Shown here one piece after another: positions 44,886 to 53,678 of a stretch of 64,000 nucleotides of DNA (positions are counted from its first letter, which is position 1; the number at the start of each line of letters is the position of its first letter). A program made the position numbers and the translations under genes. The DNA lies in NCBI GenBank assembly GCA_020638055.1, contig JACKJH010000002.1, positions 584,750 to 648,749 of the forward strand, written 5' to 3'. The notes beneath the pieces were generated by a model. It worked only from the letters and a program-made list of their open reading frames with translations. It searched no databases and was not told the origin of the DNA. Source of the stretch: Hyphomicrobiaceae bacterium. GTDB lineage: Bacteria > Pseudomonadota > Alphaproteobacteria > Rhizobiales > Hyphomicrobiaceae.

Positions 44886-45010
44886 CGGAATTCTAATTCT
44901 CACACGCGCCTCGCAGCAGTGCAACAAAGGTAAGTAAAAACCACCTGCTGATTGCAAAAATCCGCGACGAAAGTTTTACAACGCCCAGGAACTTATGGAT
45001 TTAATTTGCT

Positions 45011-45024
45011 TGAATTGCAATTCA
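45011..45024. promoter_or_regulatory. Perfect palindrome TGAATTGCAATTCA
   Basis: A 14-bp perfect palindrome midway in the same divergent region, not related to the TGGTATACCA-type sites. It could bind a second regulator. Confidence 0.35.
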
Positions 45025-45102
45025 GACAGTGGGCATATTCCTTCCCGGTAGGGCTATATCCAGGGTTGGACTTAAAATTGCGAATTGCATGTCAGCCCGT
45101 GT

Positions 45103-45119
45103 TGGCATACTGTCGACCA
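45103..45119. promoter_or_regulatory. Candidate GntR operator, site 2
   Basis: TGGCATACTGTCGACCA matches the site before gntR (48650) at 15 of 17 positions. It lies about 130 bp before the tctC start. Confidence 0.6.
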
Positions 45120-45252
45120 AATAAGGCGCTATAAAAAACGTCATTGGGTCCTTAACGTGACCCCAAAAATACCTGGATGAAGCGTTCACATGCAATGTGT
45201 CCGGTTCAAACCAGGAACTGGGGCAACTGGAAACGTTTACGGAGGAAATAGG

Positions 45253-46236
45253 ATGACAGTTACACGTCGCAGTGGGTTCGGGCTTGGCGTGGCGGGTGCA
45301 GCCGCATTCGCGATTGCAGGCGCGATGCCAGCCGCTGCCGAATGGAAGCCGGTGAAACCGGTAGAGTTCGTCGTCATGGCGGGCCAAGGTGGTGGCGCTG
45401 ACAAGCTCGCGCGCTTCATCCAGTCGATCATTGAAAAAAACAAATACGCTGAGGTTCCCTTTATCCCCATCAACAAGGGTGGCGGATCTGGTGCAGACGC
45501 GCTGCGCTACCTCAAAGATAACCAGGGCAACGACCATGTCATCATGGCGACGCTCAACTCATACTACACGACACCGCTCCGCAACCCGGGGATCGGCGTC
45601 AACATCGACGAGTTCACGCCGATTGCACGTCTCGCTGAGGACACCTTCGTTTTGTGGGTCAACTCCAACACGGACATCAAGTCGGTCGACGATTACGTCA
45701 AGGCCGTGAAGGAAAAAGGTACAGCCTGGAAGATGGGCGGCACCGGTTCTGGCCAGGAAGACAGCTTGGTTACAGCCATGCTTGAGAAGGCCTATGGAAT
45801 TAAAGAAACCTACGTGCCCTTCAAGGGCGGCGGAACAGTCGCAGCCAACCTCGTAGGTGGCCACGTCGACTCCACGGTGAACAACCCATCTGAAGCCATC
45901 GGCTTCATGCAGGCCGGTAAAGTTCGCCCGCTTGCATCGCTCACCGCTAAACCGATTGAAGAGCTGAAGGACGTTCCTACCTTCAAGTCGCTTGGCAAGG
46001 ACCTCGTCTACCGCATGCAGCGCTCAGTCGTTGCGCCCGGCGGGATCTCTCCTGATGTAGCCGCCTACTATGTCGGTGTGTTCCAGAAGGTGTTCGAATC
46101 CACCGAGTGGAAGGACTACTGCAAGAAAAACGCTCTGCAGTGCTCGATGCTCACCGGCGACGACCTGAAGAAATACTTCGCAGATGAGAAGGCTTCTCAC
46201 GAAGCACTGCTCAAGGAGATGGGCGAGATCAAGTAA
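45253..46236 (+). CDS. tctC: Tripartite tricarboxylate transporter substrate-binding protein
   Basis: 327 residues. The start ATG at 45253 follows GGAGGAAATAGG. A twin-arginine-like signal (MTVTRRSGFGLGVAGAAAFAIA, cleavage near AAAEW) exports it to the periplasm. The Bug/TctC fold shows in GQGGGADKLARFIQSIIEK, VPFIPINKGGGSGADALRYL, GTGSGQEDSLVTAML, YVPFKGGGTVAANLVGGHVDSTVNNPSEA and VRPLASLTAKP. It binds an organic acid and hands it to TctAB. Being upstream of oxc and frc, its ligand may be oxalate; that is inference. Confidence 0.93.
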   Translation: MTVTRRSGFGLGVAGAAAFAIAGAMPAAAEWKPVKPVEFVVMAGQGGGADKLARFIQSIIEKNKYAEVPFIPINKGGGSGADALRYLKDNQGNDHVIMATLNSYYTTPLRNPGIGVNIDEFTPIARLAEDTFVLWVNSNTDIKSVDDYVKAVKEKGTAWKMGGTGSGQEDSLVTAMLEKAYGIKETYVPFKGGGTVAANLVGGHVDSTVNNPSEAIGFMQAGKVRPLASLTAKPIEELKDVPTFKSLGKDLVYRMQRSVVAPGGISPDVAAYYVGVFQKVFESTEWKDYCKKNALQCSMLTGDDLKKYFADEKASHEALLKEMGEIK

Positions 46237-46371
46237 GATCTCACCAACCCATTTGGGTGCACAAATCCGGGCGGGATTGAACCCACGTCCCGCTCGGATC
46301 ACAAAACCGAATTATCCAAGATAATGCTCGCAAGATGACGCCATGCCGTTGTGCATGGACGGGAGAGTTGC

Positions 46372-46878
46372 ATGCGCAGGGCAGAATTGATCTTTGCCGC
46401 AATTTTAGCGGCGTTCTCGATCTATCTCATGTACATGGCGCAGATACCGCCGCTGCAGATCGGTTGGGTTCCCAAAAAGGGACCGGGCTCAGGCGCCGCT
46501 CCATTCTGGCTATCAGCCGGTATGTTGATTTGCGCAATCTGGATCTTCTGGCGTGGTTGGAAGGGTGCCACACCGCAAGGCAGATCAACTGAACCGTTCA
46601 TGGACTCCTACACGACCAAAATGGTGGCCGTGACTGTAGGCTCGATCTTCATGATGTTCTTGGCAACGCACTTCATCGGTGCCTACGCTGCGATGTTTTT
46701 GTTTCTCCTCTTCTACGTCGGTGTTTTCGGCAAGATTCCCTGGCCAACGACGATCGCTGTTTCGATCGCCATTCCGGTATTCATTTTCTTCCTGTTTGAA
46801 TCCGGCATGAAAATCTTGTTGCCAAAGGGAATGAGCGAACCGTTGTTCATCCCGCTCTACAAGATGTTCGTCTACTGA
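46372..46878 (+). CDS. tctB: Tripartite tricarboxylate transporter small membrane subunit
   Basis: 168 residues with four hydrophobic helices (AELIFAAILAAFSIYLMYMA, AAPFWLSAGMLICAIWIFW, VAVTVGSIFMMFLATHFIGAYAAMFLFLLFYVGVFG, IAVSIAIPVFIFFLFESGMKILLP). This is the TctB/DUF1468 pattern, including the FPRxxP-like early loop WVPKKGPGSGAAPFW. The ATG at 46372 follows GGGAGAG. It lies between the binding protein and the large subunit. Confidence 0.9.
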   Translation: MRRAELIFAAILAAFSIYLMYMAQIPPLQIGWVPKKGPGSGAAPFWLSAGMLICAIWIFWRGWKGATPQGRSTEPFMDSYTTKMVAVTVGSIFMMFLATHFIGAYAAMFLFLLFYVGVFGKIPWPTTIAVSIAIPVFIFFLFESGMKILLPKGMSEPLFIPLYKMFVY

Positions 46879-46954
46879 TTTCGGGTAACGAGAAACTGCA
46901 ACAGGCGCTGAGAATTTTCGGTCGCCAAAACCAACAAGCCCCAACAGGGACCGC

Positions 46955-48487
46955 GTGATCGCCATGGAACTCCTTTCGCACTTGATGGATGGATTTAGCG
47001 TCGCCTTCCAGCCGTTCAACCTCGGCATGATGGCGCTCGGTTGTTTACTCGGGTTGTTTATGGGCGCAATGCCGGGCCTTGGTTCGGTGAACGGCGTCGC
47101 CATCCTACTGCCCATTACATTTTTCGTTCCGCCGACCGCCGCCATTATCTTCCTGGCCGCCATCTATTATGGCGCCATGTATGGCGGCGCGATCTCGTCC
47201 ATCATGCTGGGCATACCAGGCGCCTCAACGGCAGTTGCCACAACGTTCGATGGCCGACCAATGGCCCTGCAGGGCAAGGCTGACTTTGCCTTGGTCGCCG
47301 CAGCGGTCGCCTCGTTTGTCGGCGGCACCATTTCGGTCATCCTGTTCACGCTGTTTGCTCCACCACTCGCAGATTTTGCGCTGCGCTTTGGCCCGCAGGA
47401 AACATTTGCCCTCATGGTGTTGGCATTTGCGACGTTCGTCGGTCTGGGTGGTGACGACATTCCAAAGACGATCTTCATGATCCTCCTGGGTTTGGTGCTG
47501 GCAACCGTTGGTCTGGACAACATTTCCGGCCGACCAAGGCTTATTTTCTTCGATCTGCAAGGCTTCTACAAAGGTATATCGTTCATCGTCCTGGCCATCG
47601 GCATCTATGGCATAGGCGAGATGCTTTGGACGCTGGAGACATCACGAGGCAAAGTCGAAATTGCTTCCAACAAATTCACGTTCAAACGCCTTGGAGAGGC
47701 TTTGAAGGAGCTAAAGAGAGCGTGGAAGACAATGACGTTCTCCTCGTTCCTTGGCTACTTCGTCGGCGTACTTCCCGCAGCAGGCGCCACCCCTGCCGCT
47801 TTGATGGCATACGGCCTAGCGAAAAGCTTTTCCGACACGCCGGAAAAATACGGCAAAGGTGAAATCTCTGGCGTCGCCGCTCCCGAAGCCGCCAACAACG
47901 CGGCCTCCACCGGTTCAATGTTGCCAATGATGACGCTGGGAATTCCAGGATCACCCACGACCGCTATTTTGTTGGGTGGAATGGTGATCTGGGGCCTGAC
48001 GCCCGGTCCCTTGCTGTTCATCGAACAGTCCGAGTTCGTTTGGGGTCTGACCGCATCGCTCTATGCCGCCAACTTGGTGACGCTTATGATGAACCTTGCG
48101 CTGATCCCGCTCTTCGTGTGGGTCCTGCGCATGCCGTTCATGATCCTCGCACCACTGATCTTCGTGCTATGCTTTGTTGGCTCCTTTGCTCCCGATACCC
48201 GAATGTTCGACCCCTGGCTGGTGTTGTTGTTCGGCTTCGTCGGATACGTTATGCGCAAGCTCGATTACCCATTGGCCCCGCTGGTTCTGGCCATCGTTCT
48301 AGGTCCGCTAGCAGAAGATTCTTTCCGCCAATCGTTGATATCCGACCAGGGCGATTGGACGCCGATCTTCACCCGGCCGCTATCGGGAATCGTGATGGGC
48401 TGTGCAGCGCTTCTGTTCGTCGCTCCAATGCTCAAAGGAATGTTGCGTAAAAACAAGGCTAAAGCAGCTTCAGGTGAGCAATCCTGA
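46955..48487 (+). CDS. tctA: Tripartite tricarboxylate transporter large permease subunit
   Basis: 510 residues with about 11-12 membrane segments. The TctA signatures are GLFMGAMPGLGSVNGVAILLPITFF in the first repeat and YFVGVLPAAGATPAALMAYGLAKSF in the second. GAISSIMLGIPGASTAVATTFDG and SMLPMMTLGIPGSPTTAILLGGM are the paired substrate loops. GTG at 46955 (AGGGA upstream) is used; an ATG at 46964 is the alternative. Transport is driven by ion gradient with TctB and TctC. The GntR gene follows about 300 bp later. Confidence 0.95.
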   Translation: MIAMELLSHLMDGFSVAFQPFNLGMMALGCLLGLFMGAMPGLGSVNGVAILLPITFFVPPTAAIIFLAAIYYGAMYGGAISSIMLGIPGASTAVATTFDGRPMALQGKADFALVAAAVASFVGGTISVILFTLFAPPLADFALRFGPQETFALMVLAFATFVGLGGDDIPKTIFMILLGLVLATVGLDNISGRPRLIFFDLQGFYKGISFIVLAIGIYGIGEMLWTLETSRGKVEIASNKFTFKRLGEALKELKRAWKTMTFSSFLGYFVGVLPAAGATPAALMAYGLAKSFSDTPEKYGKGEISGVAAPEAANNAASTGSMLPMMTLGIPGSPTTAILLGGMVIWGLTPGPLLFIEQSEFVWGLTASLYAANLVTLMMNLALIPLFVWVLRMPFMILAPLIFVLCFVGSFAPDTRMFDPWLVLLFGFVGYVMRKLDYPLAPLVLAIVLGPLAEDSFRQSLISDQGDWTPIFTRPLSGIVMGCAALLFVAPMLKGMLRKNKAKAASGEQS

Positions 48488-48649
48488 ACGTTGCAACTTG
48501 TTTGCCCGGCATGAATGCCAGGAGCAAAATCTTGACGTGTCGGCCACCAAAAACGGCCGCACGTCAATGGGCGGGAACGCCAATTGGATCGAAATTAGCT
48601 GGGAAAGAGGGTTATAACGGAGCAATCATAGTTGAAGCTTCTCTCGCTC

Positions 48650-48666
48650 TGGCATACTGTATACCA
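48650..48666. promoter_or_regulatory. Candidate GntR operator before gntR, site 3
   Basis: TGGCATAC-T-GTATACCA is a near-perfect palindrome (15 of 16 paired positions) extended by C and G outside. It is 120 bp before the regulator start and shares its sequence with sites at 44876 and 45103. Confidence 0.65.
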
Positions 48667-48785
48667 GATAACCGCGAGCAGGGTGGAACCCCAGGCCGAG
48701 TAGCCGGCTAGGTTCTTGTCTGCCAGCCGCCAACTGGGGCCATGTGGAGAAGCAAGTTTCCCGTTGAGACGGAGGCCAGCATTAG

Positions 48786-49466
48786 ATGCAGAAAACGAGC
48801 CTGAAGATTGTTCCGATCGGCGAAAGCCAATCCTTGAAAACGCGTGCCTATGAAGCCCTTAAAACCGCAATTGCTGGCATGAATATCTACGACGACAATG
48901 CCGTGTTGCGACTGGACGAACGCGACTTGTCTGCGCGTTTCGGTATTTCAAGAACGCCGCTGCGTGAAGCATTGGCACAACTTGACCAGGAGGGCCTCGT
49001 AAAAGTTGTTGCGCGCCGGGGCATCTTCATCGTGCGCAAGACGAAAGCGGAGATCCTCGACATGATCACCGCCTGGGCTGCACTTGAAAGCATGGCCGCC
49101 CGACTTGCAGCCGAAAATGCAACGCCAGAAGACATCAAGGAACTACACCAGCTGACCGACCCCTACTGCGACGTTGACCGGCACATGGGCGAATATTCCG
49201 ACGCCAACATTCGCTTCCATCAGGCCATCATCCGCACGGGCGGCAACCAGTTGATCGAGCAAATCACTGATGGCCTGTTTTCACACGTGCGCGCGATCCG
49301 CAACCGCACCATTTTCGAGAAAGACCGCGCGAAAAGTTCGATAGCCGATCACAAAGAGATCGTTGCCGCCATAGAAGATCGAAACGCAGACCTCGCCGAG
49401 AAGCTTGTTCGCGAACATACGCTAAAACTGCGCAAGCATGTCGAGCAGTTCGTGGAAATTGAATGA
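48786..49466 (+). CDS. GntR family transcriptional regulator, FCD domain
   Basis: 226 residues. A winged HTH at the N-terminus (LKTRAYEALKTAIAGM, LDERDLSARFGISRTPLREALAQLDQEGLVKVVARRGIFI). An FCD effector domain follows from about residue 95 with metal-binding residues in DANIRFHQAI, HVRAIRNRTIF and DHKEIVAAIEDRNADLAEKLVREHTLKLRKHV. Such regulators respond to small organic acids. It is the first gene of the operon with oxc, frc, the formyltransferase and fhs. Three TGGTATACCA-like palindromes in front of the surrounding operons are likely its targets; the ligand could be oxalate, oxalyl-CoA or formyl-CoA. Confidence 0.94.
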   Translation: MQKTSLKIVPIGESQSLKTRAYEALKTAIAGMNIYDDNAVLRLDERDLSARFGISRTPLREALAQLDQEGLVKVVARRGIFIVRKTKAEILDMITAWAALESMAARLAAENATPEDIKELHQLTDPYCDVDRHMGEYSDANIRFHQAIIRTGGNQLIEQITDGLFSHVRAIRNRTIFEKDRAKSSIADHKEIVAAIEDRNADLAEKLVREHTLKLRKHVEQFVEIE

Positions 49467-49524
49467 AACCGACGCGTAATAGAACTGTAGCAAGAAACAA
49501 TACGCCCGTAGGGAGAACGCAATA

Positions 49525-51291
49525 ATGATGCCGCAAAAGTCTCATGATCAGCAGCATGAAGCCGGCACCTCCGTCGACAACTTGACCGATGGTTTTCATC
49601 TTCTTATCGACGCGCTCAAACTCAACGGCGTTAAAACGATTTATAACGTGCCGGGGATTCCCATCACCGATCTGGGCCGCTATGCGCAAGCCTCTGGCAT
49701 ACGTGTGCTCTCTTTCCGTCACGAGCAAAACGCAGGCTATGCAGCGTCTGCGGCCGGTTTCCTGACCAAGAAACCTGGCATCTGCATGACGGTGTCGGCC
49801 CCTGGTTTCTTGAATGGCTTAACAGCTCTTGCCAACGCGACCACCAACTGCTGGCCGATGATCCTCATTTCGGGGTCTTCGGAGCGCGAAGTCGTTGACC
49901 TGCAGCAGGGTGATTATGAGGAGATGGACCAACTCGCCATCGCCAAACCGCTGTGCAAGGCGGCCTATCGCATACTGCATGCAGAAGACATCGGCATCGG
50001 CGTTGCCCGGGCCATCCGTGCAGCATCTTCCGGTCGCCCGGGCGGTGTTTACCTGGATATACCAGGCGCTCTGCTTGGACAGGTGATGGATGCCGTAAAA
50101 GGCCAAAAAAGCCTCGTCGAAGTGATCGACCCTTCGCCAAAGCAGATCCCTTCTCCTGACGCCGTGGCGCGTGCTGCCGCCATATTGAAGGAGGCCAGGC
50201 GCCCGCTCATAATCCTTGGCAAGGGCGCCGCCTACGATCAGTGCGATGACATCATCCGCACGTTTGTTGAACGATCGGGCATTCCCTATCTGCCAATGTC
50301 GATGGCTAAGGGCCTGCTTCCCGACGACCATCCGCAATCGGCGGCCGCAGCGCGCTCCACCGTTTTGAAAGATTCCGACGTTGTCATTATGGTTGGCGCC
50401 CGTCTCAACTGGCTGTTGAGCCATGGCAAAGGCAAACAGTGGGGTGAGCCACACACGAAAAAATTCGTACAGATCGACATCGATCCCAAGGAGATGGATT
50501 CCAACGTTGAGATCGCAGCTCCCCTGGTCGGCGATATCGGTTCATGCCTGACCAAATTGCTCGACGCGATGGGAGGCGATTGGGAACAACAAAAGGGTTG
50601 GATGGAGACGGTTCACGCCAAGACTGATGCAAACATCAAGAGGATGGATGCCCAGCTTCAGAACAACTCCAATCCGATGAACTATCAGGCCGCACTGGGC
50701 GCCTTGCGCAGTGTCATCAGCGAGCGTCGCGATACGGTCCTGGTGAACGAGGGCGCCAACACGCTCGACTTCGCACGCTCGATCATCAACATGTTCAAGC
50801 CCCGCAAGCGCCTAGATGTCGGCACATGGGGCGTGATGGGAATTGGTATGGGCTCGGCCATAGCCGCGGCGGTCGAGACCGGCAATCCGGTTCTTGCTGT
50901 CGAGGGAGACAGCGCCTTCGGGTTCTGTGGCATGGAGATTGAAACCATCTGTCGCTACAATCTGCCCGTGTGCGTGGTGATCTTCAACAACAACGGCATC
51001 TATCGCGGCGACGACACCAATTGGTCGGGCGGGAGCGACCCTGCAACGACGAAGTTCGTCAAGGATTCGCGCTACGACAAGATGATGGAAGCCTTCGGTG
51101 GTGTTGGCATCTACGCGACCACGCCCGACGAACTCAAGCGTGCCGCGCTCGAAGCCATCGACAGCCGCAAACCGACCCTCATCAACGCCGTAATTGATCC
51201 CGCCGCCGGTAAGGAGAGCGGAAACATCGGCAGCCTCAATCCGCAGTCCATTGTCGCCAAGGCGCGCTATCCGCAAGCGGTTCGCAACTAG
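49525..51291 (+). CDS. oxc: Oxalyl-CoA decarboxylase
   Basis: 588 residues, thiamine-diphosphate enzyme. It converts oxalyl-CoA to formyl-CoA and CO2. Residues: FRHEQNAGYAASAAGFLTKKPG with the catalytic Glu near the N-terminus, GGVYLDIPGALLG, and the ThDP motif GDSAFGFCGMEIETICRYNLPVCVVIFNNNG. Length and similarity match Oxalobacter Oxc. It lies 58 bp after gntR and 39 bp before frc. The alternative of another ThDP decarboxylase (2-hydroxyacyl-CoA lyase) is less likely given the frc neighbour. Confidence 0.96.
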   Translation: MMPQKSHDQQHEAGTSVDNLTDGFHLLIDALKLNGVKTIYNVPGIPITDLGRYAQASGIRVLSFRHEQNAGYAASAAGFLTKKPGICMTVSAPGFLNGLTALANATTNCWPMILISGSSEREVVDLQQGDYEEMDQLAIAKPLCKAAYRILHAEDIGIGVARAIRAASSGRPGGVYLDIPGALLGQVMDAVKGQKSLVEVIDPSPKQIPSPDAVARAAAILKEARRPLIILGKGAAYDQCDDIIRTFVERSGIPYLPMSMAKGLLPDDHPQSAAAARSTVLKDSDVVIMVGARLNWLLSHGKGKQWGEPHTKKFVQIDIDPKEMDSNVEIAAPLVGDIGSCLTKLLDAMGGDWEQQKGWMETVHAKTDANIKRMDAQLQNNSNPMNYQAALGALRSVISERRDTVLVNEGANTLDFARSIINMFKPRKRLDVGTWGVMGIGMGSAIAAAVETGNPVLAVEGDSAFGFCGMEIETICRYNLPVCVVIFNNNGIYRGDDTNWSGGSDPATTKFVKDSRYDKMMEAFGGVGIYATTPDELKRAALEAIDSRKPTLINAVIDPAAGKESGNIGSLNPQSIVAKARYPQAVRN

Positions 51292-51330
51292 CGCACCAGA
51301 CACCGCAAAAGAAAAACAGGAACGAAATCC

Positions 51331-52605
51331 ATGAAAGCCCTCGAAGGCGTAAAAATTCTTGACTTCACGCACGTTCAGTCCGGCCCGACCTGCACACAGT
51401 TGCTCGCGTGGTTCGGCGCCGATGTGATCAAAGTGGAGCGACCCGGCGCTGGCGACGCAACGCGCAAGCAGCTTGTCGACGTTCCAAACGCTGACAGTCT
51501 CTATTTCACCATGCTCAACCATAACAAGCGTTCGATCACCATCGACACCAAGAACCCGAAAGGCAAAGAGGTTCTCGAACGGCTGATCAAGACTTGCGAC
51601 GTGTTGGTTGAGAATTTCGCACCAGGCGCACTCGACCGCATGGGATTCTCCTGGGAACGCATCCAAGAACTCAATCCGCGCATGATCATGGCGTCGGTAA
51701 AAGGCTTCGGCCCTGGCAAATACGAAGATTGCAAGGTGTATGAGAACGTCGCGCAATGTGCTGGAGGCTCTGCCTCTACCACCGGCTTTCTCGATGGTTT
51801 GCCAATGGTCACCGGCGCGCAGATCGGCGATACCGGCACCGGCCTTCATCTTGCCATCGGCATCGTGACGGCATTGTACCATCGCGAAAAGTCAGGCCGC
51901 GGCCAGAAGGTGCTGGCGCCAATGCAGGACGGCGTGCTCAATCTTTGCCGCGTCAAACTCCGCGATCAGCAGCGGCTCGCTTCCGGGCCCCTCAAAGAGT
52001 ACTCGCAGTATGGCGAGGGCATTGCATTCGGTGAAGCCACGCCACGCGCAGGCAACGATTCAGGCGGCGGACAACCCGGCCGCATTCTCAAGTGCAAAGG
52101 TTGGGAGACCGATCCCAACGCCTATACCTATTTCATTACGCAGGCTGCGGCTTGGGACAAGATCTGCGATCTGATCGGCGAACCCGATTGGAAGACAGCA
52201 CCTGGGTACGACAAGCCGGTGCACCGTCTCGACAAACTCAACAAGATCTTCAACCGCATTGAGCAGTGGACGATGACCAAGACCAAATTCGAGGTCATGG
52301 ACATCTGCAACCCGCTCGACATTCCGGTTGGGCCGATCCTTTCCATGAAGGAGATCATGGACGATGAAGGATTGCGCAAAACGGGAACCATCGTTCAGGT
52401 GGATCACCCCGAACGCGGGCCTTACTTCTCCGTGGGTTGTCCCATCAAATTGTCGGACAGCCCCGTTGAAGTGACCCGGTCACCGCTGCTTGGTGAGCAC
52501 ACTTCAGAGATTCTGACGCAAGTGCTTGGCTACAGCGATGATGAAGTTGCCCAACTCAAGGAAGCCGGCGCAACCGAGGTGGTCAAAAAGGCCGCCGCAG
52601 AATAA
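51331..52605 (+). CDS. frc: Formyl-CoA:oxalate CoA-transferase
   Basis: 424 residues of the class III CoA-transferase (CaiB/BaiF) family. It moves CoA from formyl-CoA to oxalate, releasing formate and regenerating oxalyl-CoA. The catalytic Asp is Asp167 in TGAQIGDTGTGLHLAIGI (Asp169 in Oxalobacter). The glycine loop NDSGGGQPGRILKCKG, specific to Frc, is present. RGQKVLAPMQDGVLNLCRVKLRDQQRL also matches. It follows oxc directly. Confidence 0.96.
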   Translation: MKALEGVKILDFTHVQSGPTCTQLLAWFGADVIKVERPGAGDATRKQLVDVPNADSLYFTMLNHNKRSITIDTKNPKGKEVLERLIKTCDVLVENFAPGALDRMGFSWERIQELNPRMIMASVKGFGPGKYEDCKVYENVAQCAGGSASTTGFLDGLPMVTGAQIGDTGTGLHLAIGIVTALYHREKSGRGQKVLAPMQDGVLNLCRVKLRDQQRLASGPLKEYSQYGEGIAFGEATPRAGNDSGGGQPGRILKCKGWETDPNAYTYFITQAAAWDKICDLIGEPDWKTAPGYDKPVHRLDKLNKIFNRIEQWTMTKTKFEVMDICNPLDIPVGPILSMKEIMDDEGLRKTGTIVQVDHPERGPYFSVGCPIKLSDSPVEVTRSPLLGEHTSEILTQVLGYSDDEVAQLKEAGATEVVKKAAAE

Positions 52606-52617
52606 GGCCGCACAAGC

Positions 52618-52637
52618 GGAGCACCTGCCGGTGCTCC
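52618..52637 (+). other. Hairpin between frc and the formyltransferase gene
   Basis: GGAGCACC and GGTGCTCC form a perfect 8-bp stem with a 4-base loop, without a U-tract. It may protect the 3' end of the oxc-frc part of the message or tune downstream expression. Confidence 0.55.
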
Positions 52638-52697
52638 GTCATACGAACAAGCTAGGGATCACGCTGGCTGCACCAGCAGACCACCGAAGGAGATAAC

Positions 52698-53633
52698 ATG
52701 CGCATCGTCGTCCATGGCCAGCAGGCGTTCGGCAAAGCGGTACTCGAACGGCTTCTCGAACGTGGTGAGAACGTCGTCGCAGTTTGTTGCGCCCCCACCA
52801 AGGAAGGCAAACCCGAAGATCCGCTAGCTGAGTTCGCACGCGAAAAAGGGCTCCCCCTTCATCAACCAGCTTCCTGGAAGACACCAGAAGCGCTGGAATT
52901 GATGAAGTCATTCAACGCTGACGTGTGCATGATGGCATATGTTTTGCTGTTTGTTCCCGAGGCGGTGCGTGATGCGCCTAAATACGGAACGTTTCAGTAC
53001 CATCCTTCGCTTTGCCCGTGGCACCGTGGCCCCTCTTCGATCAACTGGCCGATTGCCATGGGCAAGACCCGCACCGGCCTGTCCATTTTCTGGCCCGACG
53101 ATGGTCTCGACGAGGGGCCAATCATGCTTCAAAAGACATGCGAAATCGGTCCGGACGAGACTATTGGTGATGTCTATTTCAACAAGCTCTTCCCGATGGG
53201 CGTTGACGCCATGCTTGAGGGCCTCGACCTGGTCAAGGCTGGCGTCATCATCAAGCACGACCAGCGATTGGATGACGGCTCTTACGAAAGCTGGTTCAAA
53301 AAGGATATCGCCGAGATCGATTGGTCGAAGCCTGTGTCGGAAGTCTATAACGTGATCCGTGCCGCTAACCCGGCACCGGGTGCCTGGTCACGCTACAAGG
53401 GATCCAAATTCGACATATTCGATTCCAGCAAGGTAGATGGCTCGGGTGCGCCTGGCGAAATTCTATCCATTACCGATGATGGGATTACAATTGCAGCAGG
53501 CGGAGGTGCAATTCTCGCCAAACGCGTTCGCGGGGAAGACCGCAAGAAGGTGCCCGCGGCGGATTTTGCCGCCGCGTCCGGTATGAAGGCGGGCGATAAG
53601 CTCGATGCGCCAGAGCCAAAAAAACAGGCCTGA
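52698..53633 (+). CDS. Formyltransferase-fold protein similar to 10-formyl-THF dehydrogenase N-domain
   Basis: 311 residues. The first 200 form a formyltransferase domain: RIVVHGQQAFGKAVLERLL, MAYVLLFVPEAVRDAPKYG, then FQYHPSLCPWHRGPSSINW and GLSIFWPDDGLDEGPIMLQK. His102 and Asp138 stand at the spacing of the hydrolase residues His106 and Asp142 of ALDH1L1. The Asn of methionyl-tRNA formyltransferase is replaced (Gln100). The C-terminal Fmt-like subdomain (210-300) has WSKPVSEVYNVIRAANPAPGAWS. Known relatives hydrolyse or transfer the formyl group of 10-formyl-THF. Between frc and fhs, it might move formyl between CoA and THF, or reverse the fhs product to formate. Confidence 0.85.
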   Translation: MRIVVHGQQAFGKAVLERLLERGENVVAVCCAPTKEGKPEDPLAEFAREKGLPLHQPASWKTPEALELMKSFNADVCMMAYVLLFVPEAVRDAPKYGTFQYHPSLCPWHRGPSSINWPIAMGKTRTGLSIFWPDDGLDEGPIMLQKTCEIGPDETIGDVYFNKLFPMGVDAMLEGLDLVKAGVIIKHDQRLDDGSYESWFKKDIAEIDWSKPVSEVYNVIRAANPAPGAWSRYKGSKFDIFDSSKVDGSGAPGEILSITDDGITIAAGGGAILAKRVRGEDRKKVPAADFAAASGMKAGDKLDAPEPKKQA

Positions 53634-53678
53634 CCGCAATAAAAAACAACAAAACACCGCTGAGGTTGGAGGAACTAC

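Noticed and set aside
50812..51882. Minus-strand frame of 356 codons opposite oxc and frc
   Set aside because: Antisense shadow favoured by codon bias of the real genes.
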